A stretch of DNA of 64,000 nt, taken from the NCBI GenBank assembly GCA_910583745.1, contig CAJTZC010000001.1, positions 1 to 64,000 of the forward strand, given 5' to 3'. Shown piece after piece: positions 57,108 through 64,000 of this stretch. Source of the stretch: an uncultured Bacilli bacterium (GTDB taxonomy: Bacteria; Bacillota_I; Bacilli_A; RF39; UBA660). The notes under the pieces are model-generated. The model saw nothing but the letters and a program-made list of their open reading frames with translations, was not told where the DNA came from and ran no database searches. The translations under genes were made by a program, and so were the position numbers. Each line of letters starts with the position of its first letter. Position 1 is the stretch's first letter.

Positions 57108-59321
57108 TTACTTTTTATCATTTTTATTGCTAGCTTGTTCTGCAGCTTTCTTATTAGCTTGCTTTGCATCTGAGCGCAATTTCTCTTGAACCCTTTGTTG
57201 TTGGTATACTGTATTTTTTTCAATGTCTTTAAGATTTGGTTTAAATCCATCTCCACTTAATATAGGATTTCCAGCAGTATCTTTTTTAATATTTCCAGCG
57301 GAGTCGCGAGTATATCCCGTTTCGACTATATCAGTTAATGCATCCAGTTGAGCTTGAGCATCCGCCGCTGTAGAAATGCTACCGATGTCGTCAATTTTAA
57401 TGCGTTGTGAAGTAACACCTTTAACTCCTTGATGTGCATCAATGAAGTTGTTCAAACGGCCTGCCGCTTCCATGAATTGAAGTTTTTTGTCTTTGAGTAC
57501 TTCTGCTTGACGTGAATCGCGCATAGTTTTTGCGCGGTTTTGTAACTCTCCATAAGTAAGACCAGTATTTTTATCCACTGATAGTGCTTCAAGTTCAGCG
57601 AGAGTTTTACCAGTAACACTATCTACTGACGTTGCACTTGCACCAGACCTTTTAAACCTTAAATAATCGCTACCATCCATTACAGCTCCAGATTTAATCA
57701 TATTGTCATAACGTTTGAATTCTGAGTCTGCCTGACTGTATTGAGCATCATTACGCCAAATGCTCGCAAGTGAATCGTTATAAAGTTTTTTATACTCTTG
57801 CAAAACTTCATCTTGATGTTTAATTTTAAGATAATCGTTATCAAGGCCAGTATATGCCATACTAGCAGAGCCAATAGTTCTACCCATGTCGGAAAGATGA
57901 CCTCTCGTAGAGCCCATAAATCCCGAATGTGCGTGTGCGTAAGCATCTCTGTTTACTCGAGCTGTAACGACATTCTTATTAACATTTCTACGCAAGTTGT
58001 TAGCATCTTTTATACTGTGGACATTTCTAGCACCCCAAGCATTTCGGAAGAATGTTGAAGAAGCACCTCCGACTCCACTTCCGAGTTTCTGAAATACATT
58101 TCCATCAGTAGAATTGAAGTTCCTTATAGCATTACCTACCATAGATCCAGCAGTTCCTCCGAGGAATGCAGCCATACCACCGACAGGTTTGAGGCTCTTC
58201 ATCGCGTCTGTTACTAGACCCATGCCCTTGATACCTAGGAGGTCCATCAGAAGTTTTGGTGCATCTTTTGCGAACAATAGCAATCCGAATGTCAATAAGA
58301 CTACAGTTATAATTTTTACTAGGCTTATGCCGTCTTCTGTCATGTTTCCGAATAGTCTTCCCACTGTGCCTGGAATGAGCGAGATGAGGAAGATTATCAA
58401 ATACATCACGAGAAGATACATGAAGACTTCGATATAGACTTTTATCAATGTATCTATCCAATTCTTTCTGAGTCCTTTTTTATTTGGAAGTAACTCTAGA
58501 GTGACTGGTACAGGTGCGATGAGCTGGATTATGGCTAGTTTGCCTACTCGCTTTGCTAGGCTTATGCAGAAAATTAACATAAAATACAAGAGCACCAGCC
58601 CTGCGGCTGTCGATAAAAACGGTGTATAGTTGTAGTCGCCATTGGAGACAAAATCGCCATAAGGAGCTATGTTACCTGAGTGTTTGACTGTTTTATACGC
58701 TTCACAATAGTAATTGAACGTCGTATCTTTGAGGTATTCTTCGTTTGTACAATCTAGGGACGTCTTCCCATCGTTCGGATAGAGGAAAGCTGCGTATATC
58801 GAGGAGACCATCGTATTCGCGCCGTTTTGAATGTAATAATCGGTAAGCGAGCTGTAATTGTTTTTGTTCTGTTCGTACAACTCATAGTCGGCCGCGGTTT
58901 CGTTGTTCGCCCCTCCTAAAATCAGTGTGGGAATGACTCCCGAAGAGATGACCATGCTTTGGAACGAATAGAGCTTTGTGAACAACATCGGTGTCATCGA
59001 GATGATGACCAAAGCGATGATGACGTCTTTTACAAATGCAGACGCTCCGATTTTTTTGTCGTTGACCTTGTCCGGGTCGATGATGTAGTTCAGCAAATTG
59101 AATGCCAACACAAAGACCATGACGATGCTCAAAATGGTGTACATTCTCACCGTCACGTTTTTCACTATGCTATCGTCCAAAATAGAAGCATTCGATAAAT
59201 AGTAGAATACAGCATAGGCCACTTTGGCAAGACTGTAAATACCTTTATCTATAAGGAAAGTCAGGTTTCTAAAGCCTTTTTCAAGAAAGTTTAGCCCTGT
59301 TAATAACAACGGATTAAGCAT
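57108..59321 (-). CDS. VirB6/TrbL-like polytopic channel protein
   Basis: The 737-residue protein has helices near residues 10-45, 60-85, 95-120, 230-260, 265-285, 290-325 and 335-355, with an outside loop (about 130-230) in between, as in VirB6/TrbL channel proteins. The last about 350 residues are hydrophilic, Ala/Ser/Lys/Gln-rich and partly coiled coil (ELQNRAKTMRDSRQAEVLKD), ending AAEQASNKNDKK; they should lie in the cytoplasm. The DNA for this tail is plainer in codon choice (fewer TCG/CGA) than the membrane part, so the tail may have been gained or evolve faster. Confidence 0.75.
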   Translation of the reverse strand: MLNPLLLTGLNFLEKGFRNLTFLIDKGIYSLAKVAYAVFYYLSNASILDDSIVKNVTVRMYTILSIVMVFVLAFNLLNYIIDPDKVNDKKIGASAFVKDVIIALVIISMTPMLFTKLYSFQSMVISSGVIPTLILGGANNETAADYELYEQNKNNYSSLTDYYIQNGANTMVSSIYAAFLYPNDGKTSLDCTNEEYLKDTTFNYYCEAYKTVKHSGNIAPYGDFVSNGDYNYTPFLSTAAGLVLLYFMLIFCISLAKRVGKLAIIQLIAPVPVTLELLPNKKGLRKNWIDTLIKVYIEVFMYLLVMYLIIFLISLIPGTVGRLFGNMTEDGISLVKIITVVLLTFGLLLFAKDAPKLLMDLLGIKGMGLVTDAMKSLKPVGGMAAFLGGTAGSMVGNAIRNFNSTDGNVFQKLGSGVGGASSTFFRNAWGARNVHSIKDANNLRRNVNKNVVTARVNRDAYAHAHSGFMGSTRGHLSDMGRTIGSASMAYTGLDNDYLKIKHQDEVLQEYKKLYNDSLASIWRNDAQYSQADSEFKRYDNMIKSGAVMDGSDYLRFKRSGASATSVDSVTGKTLAELEALSVDKNTGLTYGELQNRAKTMRDSRQAEVLKDKKLQFMEAAGRLNNFIDAHQGVKGVTSQRIKIDDIGSISTAADAQAQLDALTDIVETGYTRDSAGNIKKDTAGNPILSGDGFKPNLKDIEKNTVYQQQRVQEKLRSDAKQANKKAAEQASNKNDKK

Positions 59322-59327
59322 AAATTA

Positions 59328-59840
59328 TCACCCCGCATTGATGTGAGACGAGCATTCGGAACCGAATGGGTCGAATATACAAGCACTGCACACCTTTGAA
59401 TCGTCTGTAATGTTGTCGTTATATTTGGCTATAAAGCCGAAGAGCGTATAGACAATCGTCGGCAAGAAAACGATGATGATGGCGGCGAGTATCGAGACCA
59501 TCATTTTGCTCGCCTTTTTTTTCAGTTCGTCCGGTTTTCCATTCGTCACGACAGAGACAAAACTCATGCTCGCCTTGACGATGATAATGATAGGAAGAAT
59601 CACTTTTACTAAGAATAAAATAATACCACCGATTCGAATCGTTCCCGCAAAATCGTGACAGTTGCCATCGAATAAATCCTCTCGATTCGGATCGAATGTC
59701 CCTATCTCCGCCTTTTTAGTGGTAGTCGTTCCTCCTCCCCCTGGACCATAGTTTGTCGCCGTGTTTGCGGCATTTACTTTTGGCACGAGAAGGAAACAGA
59801 AAATAAATACTATTGTAAGAATATAGCTAAACTTCTTCAT
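59328..59840 (-). CDS. VirB2/TrbC-like pilin-type protein
   Basis: From the ATG at 59840 this protein has 170 residues: a signal peptide (MKKFSYILTIVFIFCFLLVP, cleavage after KVNAA), a Gly/Thr-rich stretch, and two long hydrophobic helices (IGGIILFLVKVILPIIIIVK and MMVSILAAIIIVFLPTIVYT) joined by a short basic loop, the VirB2 pilin plan. Cysteines in NCHDF, VCSACIF and ECSSH could form disulphides. The start at 59840 fits GGTGA just upstream and the nearby extended -10; an ATG 15 bases earlier would lie almost at the transcription start. Confidence 0.7.
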   Translation of the reverse strand: MKKFSYILTIVFIFCFLLVPKVNAANTATNYGPGGGGTTTTKKAEIGTFDPNREDLFDGNCHDFAGTIRIGGIILFLVKVILPIIIIVKASMSFVSVVTNGKPDELKKKASKMMVSILAAIIIVFLPTIVYTLFGFIAKYNDNITDDSKVCSACIFDPFGSECSSHINAG

Positions 59841-59856
59841 AATTTCACCTAGCAAG

Positions 59857-59865
59857 ATTATAACA
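59857..59865 (-). promoter_or_regulatory. Extended -10 promoter of the pilin-to-virD4 unit
   Basis: The minus strand reads TGTTATAAT, a perfect extended -10, 17 bases before the pilin ATG. The preceding terminator (59912-59938) separates this unit from the sipW unit. Confidence 0.6.
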
Positions 59866-59911
59866 TATAATTCCGTTATAATAAAGCAATAAATTCAAAG
59901 ACAAGAAAAAA

Positions 59912-59938
59912 GGTTCACCCTGAATTTTTAGTGAATCT
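59912..59938 (-). terminator. Terminator after the anchored beta-domain gene
   Basis: On the minus strand GATTCAC and GTGAACC pair (one mismatch) around an A/T-rich loop, followed by T6. It divides the cluster into two transcription units. Confidence 0.55.
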
Positions 59939-59975
59939 TTTTGTTTTTTTCTATCATTTTTTTAAAAAATTTCAT

Positions 59976-60791
59976 CTATTTTACTGCGACGTCGTGTTCG
60001 ACTTTGACTTCGATAGAGAGTGTCTGTTCATCGGCAGATTCTGGTGCTTCTGTACTCAACCAGAAGACGATTTTAAAGTCTGAATTCGCGTCTTTTATCT
60101 GTGCACCTGTCATCATCGTCATCGAACCATCTGCATCGGTTTCTAACTCTTCTAAAGTACCAATTCTACTCTCATAGGTTCTTCCATCCCAAGAGTTCGT
60201 ATAGATATATTTGTATTTCACGTATTTCTTTTCGAGTGGATTTGTCGTGGAAACGTCGCTCTTTTTCAGTTTGACAGTGTAATTGACTAGATAATCCAAT
60301 GCGGAGAGGTGTCCAGCTGCATTTTTTATCGTGAATTGTATCGGTTCGTTTTCTAGACCAATTTCATCAGGAACACCTTTTACATCTTGCAACTGAACGA
60401 TAGCACTGTTTACATATTCGACTGAGACCAACTCGGAAAGTTCTTTTTCGGTGTATTGTGGAGTCTCGTCTGGACGCGTTATTTTAAAGAAGTTGTAAGC
60501 TTGAAATATAGTAAAAATACTCACTCCTGCGAGGACAAAGCCGAAGAAAAAGATGAGAAGTGCGATGCGATGGTCGTCGTCCATCATCGATACCCAGATT
60601 TCCTCTGTTCTCTTATCGATGTCTTTCGCCGTATACTCTTTTGTTATGAGAGTCTCATACGCTCTTTCTACTGCTTTGGAAATTCTTTTTCTTTTCTTTT
60701 TTGCTCTTCGCGAATCTTCTTCTTTTTCCAAAGTGTTTTCTGCTATAGCGAGGGCTTCTTTTAATTTGTCGATGTTTGGAAACTCTTTCAT
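59976..60791 (-). CDS. Membrane-anchored protein with TasA-like beta domain
   Basis: The 271-residue protein has a charged, helical cytoplasmic part (about 1-75, with RRAKKKRKRISKAVERAYET), one membrane helix (about 77-99) and an outside beta-rich domain of about 170 residues. The closing FKIVFWLSTEAPESADEQTL and IEVKVEHDVAVK recall the C-terminal strands of TasA/camelysin-like domains. It follows the SipW-type peptidase gene by 16 bases. I infer a base or anchor for surface fibres or for the secretion apparatus; the family assignment is tentative. Confidence 0.5.
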   Translation of the reverse strand: MKEFPNIDKLKEALAIAENTLEKEEDSRRAKKKRKRISKAVERAYETLITKEYTAKDIDKRTEEIWVSMMDDDHRIALLIFFFGFVLAGVSIFTIFQAYNFFKITRPDETPQYTEKELSELVSVEYVNSAIVQLQDVKGVPDEIGLENEPIQFTIKNAAGHLSALDYLVNYTVKLKKSDVSTTNPLEKKYVKYKYIYTNSWDGRTYESRIGTLEELETDADGSMTMMTGAQIKDANSDFKIVFWLSTEAPESADEQTLSIEVKVEHDVAVK

Positions 60792-60807
60792 CAGGGATCA
60801 CCTCTTT

Positions 60808-61884
60808 TTAATCGTTTTTTCTTCTAAGAATTTGTCTTCTTTCAACGTCAGGCTTTGGTGTCTCGGCATTGCTCTTCTTCACCAAAGGAATCATCGTATC
60901 TTTCAGCATCTCTTTTTTTTGTACTTCGACATCATCAGGTAAGACGATATCTCTAAAAGATTTGGTTTCTTCTCTTGTATTTTTTTCTACGTTTAAGTTA
61001 GGAAGTTCCGCCGTATTTTCTGTAATCTTGCCAGTAGAACTTATCTTTGGCAATTCTACGGTATCTATGTTTTCGTCTTTCTTAACTGTAAGCGGCAGTT
61101 CTATCGCTTTCGTTTCTGAACTCATCTCTTTATTGTCTCTCTTTGGAAGGACGACATTTTTATGCTCGATACGTTCTTTTTCTTTATTTTCTAATTCGCG
61201 TGAAAGTTTCTCTTCTTCCACTTCCTTTGTTGTTTTTACGTTGTCGATTTGGTTTTTTAATACGTACAGTTTGAATATTTTTATCATATCGAAGACGATG
61301 ACTGCCAACGCTGGAACGAATACGACCATAAACCATCCCATTTTGGTAGCTAGGAAAAATTGGAGTCTTCCCAACTGTGGCAATCGACCGACGACTTTTC
61401 CAATCAAGTTCATCTGTGTGACAGTTCCGCCATCTTTTGTCGCATTGTTGTCTCCCTTTGTGCTAAGCTGGTATTCGCCTTTCTCGTTTTTTGAAATGCC
61501 GACGACTCTATGTGTAACTGTCACTCCATAGTTAATATCCCAATTTGAGATAAACGTGATGATATCTCCCACTTTGAGTTTGCTGATATCGTAATCGCGT
61601 GCGATGACGACATCGTACACCTCGACATTCGGTTCCATACTTCCGGAGATTATCGTGTAGAGTCCGAAAGGTGGTGTATATTCTATTCCTTTGTTTTTAT
61701 ATGCTTTTGCCTTCGTGTTGAAGTAGAACATTAAAGAGCCCACGACAACGAGTACTATCAATATGATAGTACATGCAACCGATAAAAATTTAGATATAAG
61801 TCTCCATAAATAAGAACTTTTAATAGATTTTACCATAAAAGAAATCTGATTAAAAACGTCCCCTTCTTTATCCTTTTTATTCAT
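60808..61884 (-). CDS. sipW: SipW-type (ER/archaeal-like) signal peptidase with long charged tail
   Basis: The 358-residue protein has a membrane helix (about 33-55), the catalytic serine in YTIISGSMEPN (Ser82), KVGDIITFIS, and a His in VTVTHRVVGIS (His125) where ordinary bacterial leader peptidases have Lys. Ser-His is the mark of SipW/ER-type enzymes. STKGDNNATKDGG and GRLPQLG follow, then a second helix (about 190-210) and a charged tail of about 140 residues with several LPxxxx-like repeats (VVLPKRD, IVLPDDV, AELPNL). In Bacillus SipW processes TasA and TapA. The tail is not typical. The start at 61884 has GGTGA; an upstream ATG 12 bases earlier is less likely. Confidence 0.88.
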   Translation of the reverse strand: MNKKDKEGDVFNQISFMVKSIKSSYLWRLISKFLSVACTIILIVLVVVGSLMFYFNTKAKAYKNKGIEYTPPFGLYTIISGSMEPNVEVYDVVIARDYDISKLKVGDIITFISNWDINYGVTVTHRVVGISKNEKGEYQLSTKGDNNATKDGGTVTQMNLIGKVVGRLPQLGRLQFFLATKMGWFMVVFVPALAVIVFDMIKIFKLYVLKNQIDNVKTTKEVEEEKLSRELENKEKERIEHKNVVLPKRDNKEMSSETKAIELPLTVKKDENIDTVELPKISSTGKITENTAELPNLNVEKNTREETKSFRDIVLPDDVEVQKKEMLKDTMIPLVKKSNAETPKPDVERRQILRRKND

Positions 61885-61981
61885 ACTGTTCACCAATTAT
61901 AAGTATATATTAAAGTTAATAAAAATACAAGGATTTATCTACAATTAATTTTTTATTTCTCATTTTTGGCGACTTTCTGAG

Positions 61982-62014
61982 AAAAAAAGTGGGAGTCGTT
62001 TATGCTTCCCACTT
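61982..62014 (-). terminator. Terminator after the ybjQ-like gene
   Basis: AAGTGGGA and TCCCACTT form an 8-bp stem, followed by T7 on the minus strand. Confidence 0.85.
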
Positions 62015-62022
62015 AAGAATTT

Positions 62023-62346
62023 TTACTTTTTACTTTTCAGTTTTACTGCTGTTCCGTAGGCGATGATTTCTGCTGCTCCTGCCATCACTGCAGAAGAACC
62101 ATATCTTACGCCTATGATTGCATCGGCGCCTAAACTCTCCGCGTCGTCGACCATTCTCTTCGTCGCCATTTGTCTCGCTTGAGCAATCATCTCTGTATAT
62201 CCTTTGATTTCTCCTCCTACGATGGTTTTCATTCCAGCCATAAAATCGCGGCCTAAATTTTTGGATTGGACGATTTGTCCTTTTACTATTCCGAGGCTTT
62301 CTACGATTTCCTCTCCTGGTATATAATCAATACTTACTAGCTTCAT
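62023..62346 (-). CDS. ybjQ: YbjQ/UPF0145 family protein
   Basis: This 107-residue protein is a clear YbjQ: IPGEEIVESLGIVKGQIVQS, GRDFMAGMKTIVGGEIKGYT, ARQMATKRMVDDAESLGADA and IIGVRYGSSAV. YbjQ forms pentameric rings; its function is unknown, though it has been grouped with heavy-metal-binding proteins. It overlaps the end of the MerR gene by 20 bases and should be in the same operon. Confidence 0.92.
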   Translation of the reverse strand: MKLVSIDYIPGEEIVESLGIVKGQIVQSKNLGRDFMAGMKTIVGGEIKGYTEMIAQARQMATKRMVDDAESLGADAIIGVRYGSSAVMAGAAEIIAYGTAVKLKSKK

Positions 62347-62959
62347 CTTCTTCTCCTCCTAAAATTTCTAGTATTCTACTTATCAAGTTGTAGACAATTC
62401 CTATGATTGGCACTCCGAATGCCACCGCCAAAAACAAGAATATCGGCCAAGGCATTATATCGGCCTGTGTAAACATTGTAACTAAACAAAATACAAAGAA
62501 TAGGCTGTATAATGCACTTGCTAAAACGGCTCCTACAATCTTTTTTGTCTTGTTCGATTTCGTATCTCTCAACGTAAATCCCTCTTTTCCTAACACGTTC
62601 ATTTTTCTGTAGTATTTCTCTATAGAGATGGTATCGAATTCATCTTTTTCCTCGATTATCTCTACACACATACTCTTTATCGTCTCGTATTTTTCTTTCT
62701 CTCTTTCGATTTTTGCTAATTGGTCCTCTACACATGTACGAAGCGAGATTTTTTTTAAGGTAAGACTCTTTAAATCTTTAATCGGTACTCCTAAATCTCT
62801 TAGGAATTTTATCTTTTTGAGTGTAACGACTTCGTCATTCGAGTAGATACGATAGTCATTAGAACTATCTCTCTGTGGATTTAAAAGACCGTTTTTTTCG
62901 TAATAGCGAATGCTCTTTTTGGATAGACCTACGATGTGCTCGACTTCGTTTATTAGCAC
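62327..62959 (-). CDS. MerR-family regulator with C-terminal membrane helices
   Basis: The 210-residue protein starts with a MerR winged helix (INEVEHIVGLSKKSIRYYEK, NGLLNPQRDSSNDYRIYSND), a coiled coil with a single cysteine (LRTCVEDQLAKIEREKEKYE), and then two membrane helices (about 138-160 and 165-190). The start is the GTG at 62959 with GGAAGGAGG upstream; an open frame reaching 63013 runs into the promoter. The membrane part suggests sensing at the membrane. It is co-transcribed with the ybjQ-like gene. Confidence 0.85.
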   Translation of the reverse strand: MLINEVEHIVGLSKKSIRYYEKNGLLNPQRDSSNDYRIYSNDEVVTLKKIKFLRDLGVPIKDLKSLTLKKISLRTCVEDQLAKIEREKEKYETIKSMCVEIIEEKDEFDTISIEKYYRKMNVLGKEGFTLRDTKSNKTKKIVGAVLASALYSLFFVFCLVTMFTQADIMPWPIFLFLAVAFGVPIIGIVYNLISRILEILGGEEDEASKY

Positions 62960-62982
62960 GACTTTTCCTCCTTCCATATACA

Positions 62983-63013
62983 ATGATAGACTATACCCTT
63001 GGGGCAAGGTCAA
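62983..63013 (-). promoter_or_regulatory. MerR-type promoter with 19-bp spacer and palindrome
   Basis: The minus strand reads TTGACC, 19 bases, TATCAT. The spacer contains the palindrome CCTTG-CCC-CAAGG. MerR-family activators bind such palindromes and untwist overlong 19-20 bp spacers, so autoregulation is very likely. Confidence 0.75.
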
Positions 63014-63031
63014 GTGTTTTTCAACTCTTTT

Positions 63032-63853
63032 TTATAAATCTTTGATTTTTTTCGGTATGAAGTTATGGACGAATTTATATTTGTCGCGATTTTTGATGTA
63101 GAGGTAGCCAAAGATACTGAATACGGTCGCGCCGACGAAGTTTACGAGTAAATCTTTCATCGTGTCGATAATTCCTATATCCAAGTAACCCTCTTCTATG
63201 CGTGTCTCTTTTGTCTCGCCATCCTTTCCCTTGCTGTAGATTATCGTATATTCTATATTGTCTACTTTAATCGGTACGTTCTTCTTTTCCTCGTTTAAGG
63301 TGACTGAACTGATTGCTGTGACGATACGGTCTTTTTGCATGTCGGTTCTAAAATAAATGTCGGCACTGAATTCGAAAAATTCCCAAAGTATGCCGATTGT
63401 CATCGAAAAGCAGAAAGCGACAATCGAAAGAAATAGAGGCGATAAACTTATCAGTTTGCTATTTTTGTTTAAGAGGTCGAACAAGGCAAAGCCGACCCCT
63501 GCGGCTAAAAAGCCGTTCAACGTATGCAACATGGTATCCCAATAGGGAATCATTCCATAGAAGTTGTTTATCTCTCCCAATATCTCTGCTGCAAAGATGA
63601 AGAGCATGATGATGATTTCTAGTGCATTCGGCAAATCGATTTTGAACTGTTTTTCTATGAAGAATGGAATCAGAAGTAAGATGAGTGACAGGACACACAA
63701 CATCGCATTGTTGATATCTCCATGCACAAACTCTAAAACCATACATAGTATCACGAGGGTTCGCAAAGTAAAATATAGCGCAATCGAACTCTTTTTCGAT
63801 TCTCTTCCTATTCTCCTCAGTTCTTCGTGAAAATTTTTAATTTTTTTTCTCAT
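63032..63853 (-). CDS. YjdF/DUF2238-like membrane protein
   Basis: The 273-residue protein has about six helices. YWDTMLHTLNGFLAAGVGFAL, TIGILWEFFEFSADIYF and the late GIIDTMKDLLVNFVGATVFS carry the Asp/His/Glu residues typical of the DUF2238 (YjdF) family, which may bind metal or act on lipid. A hydrophilic loop of about 45 residues sits between the last helices. Function unknown. It ends just upstream of the MerR promoter. Confidence 0.75.
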   Translation of the reverse strand: MRKKIKNFHEELRRIGRESKKSSIALYFTLRTLVILCMVLEFVHGDINNAMLCVLSLILLLIPFFIEKQFKIDLPNALEIIIMLFIFAAEILGEINNFYGMIPYWDTMLHTLNGFLAAGVGFALFDLLNKNSKLISLSPLFLSIVAFCFSMTIGILWEFFEFSADIYFRTDMQKDRIVTAISSVTLNEEKKNVPIKVDNIEYTIIYSKGKDGETKETRIEEGYLDIGIIDTMKDLLVNFVGATVFSIFGYLYIKNRDKYKFVHNFIPKKIKDL

Positions 63854-63875
63854 ATTTAAACTACTTTCTTTTAAC

Positions 63876-64000
63876 GACTAGCGTTTTTTTGCGACAATGA
63901 TTAAAGTCGTAGGACAGTTGGTCGTCTTTCTTTTATCCCAGTATGTACTTTTATAATCTCCGATGTGATTTTCTTCTATTGTTTCGTCTTCGATGAGTTC
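63876..64000 (-). CDS. C-terminal end of a gene cut by the window edge
   Basis: The last 41 codons read ELIEDETIEENHIGDYKSTY, then WDKRKTTNCPTTLIIVAKKR and a TAG. The end TTLIIVAKKR has the look of the last strand of a class I SAM-dependent methyltransferase, but too little is visible for a call. Confidence 0.4.

Noticed and set aside
1..64000. Mollicute code with TGA read as Trp
   Set aside because: TGA ends several intact genes, including ATGA overlaps in the T4SS-like cluster and the toxin peptides, and conserved Trp positions use TGG.

Overview
The window looks like chromosome from an uncultured, low-GC, spore-lineage Firmicute, probably a gut member of the Bacilli related to Erysipelotrichia or RF39. 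This is inferred from gene content: SpoIVA, CotF and CotH-type proteins, a SipW-type signal peptidase, a ComN-like protein and the archaeal-type prolyl-tRNA synthetase common in Mollicutes and Erysipelotrichia. The genetic code is standard: TGA ends several genes, some in ATGA overlaps. GC content was not computed. Housekeeping genes are rich in CGA/TCG triplets, while the insertion sequence and a few gaps are visibly more AT-rich.

Layout. 0-8 kb: a broken carbohydrate-binding-like gene, yfhO, an [FeFe] hydrogenase and two secreted proteins of a duplicated family; the second has five exact 17-bp repeats in its leader. 8-12 kb: proS, a sortase-B-fold protein without its catalytic residues, and small spore-coat genes. 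12-13 kb: tRNA-Leu followed by two copies of a compact type I toxin-antitoxin-like locus. 13-23 kb: Nudix and UDG-like genes, a regulator, a nucleotidase, scpAB, HU, mutY, spoIVA and a DUF218 gene. 23-24 kb: an insertion sequence whose transposase is split at a possible -1 slippery site. 24-32.5 kb: a metallopeptidase-like protein, a truncated paralogue, dtd, rel (degenerate hydrolase domain), a comN-like gene, pnp and rpsO. 32.6-36.7 kb: a 922-residue protein built mostly of aspartate-rich calcium-type repeats, and an MFS transporter. 36.7-37.4 kb: a second type of type I toxin-like locus. 37.4-45.7 kb: a seven-gene operon (VTC, DUF4956, CotH, glycosidase-like, HEAT, GT2 synthase, TIM-barrel) that looks like a synthase-dependent exopolysaccharide system. 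46-48.8 kb: a lipoprotein, a decayed paralogue and an intact TasA-like/WRIIR-domain fusion. 49-61.9 kb: a type IV secretion-like cluster (VirD4, two VirB8-like proteins, M23/glucosaminidase, split VirB4, PrgI, VirB6, VirB2-like pilin) headed by a SipW-type signal peptidase and a membrane-anchored beta-domain protein. 62-64 kb: an autoregulated-looking MerR/YbjQ pair, a YjdF-like membrane protein and the end of another gene.

How parts may work together. The surface theme is strong. The SipW-type peptidase is a plausible processing enzyme for the TasA-like N-termini of the proteins at 4.8-6.4 and 47.2-48.8 kb. The T4SS-like cluster has no relaxase or integrase in view, so it may be a fixed exporter or an incomplete view of a conjugative element. 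The exopolysaccharide operon, the long calcium-repeat stalk protein and the dead sortase add further envelope functions. The most unusual items are the catalytically substituted sortase, the twin toxin loci with 5'-3' complementary mRNA ends, the leader repeats complementary to a ribosome-binding site, the Rel enzyme without its HD motif, and the two large surface clusters.
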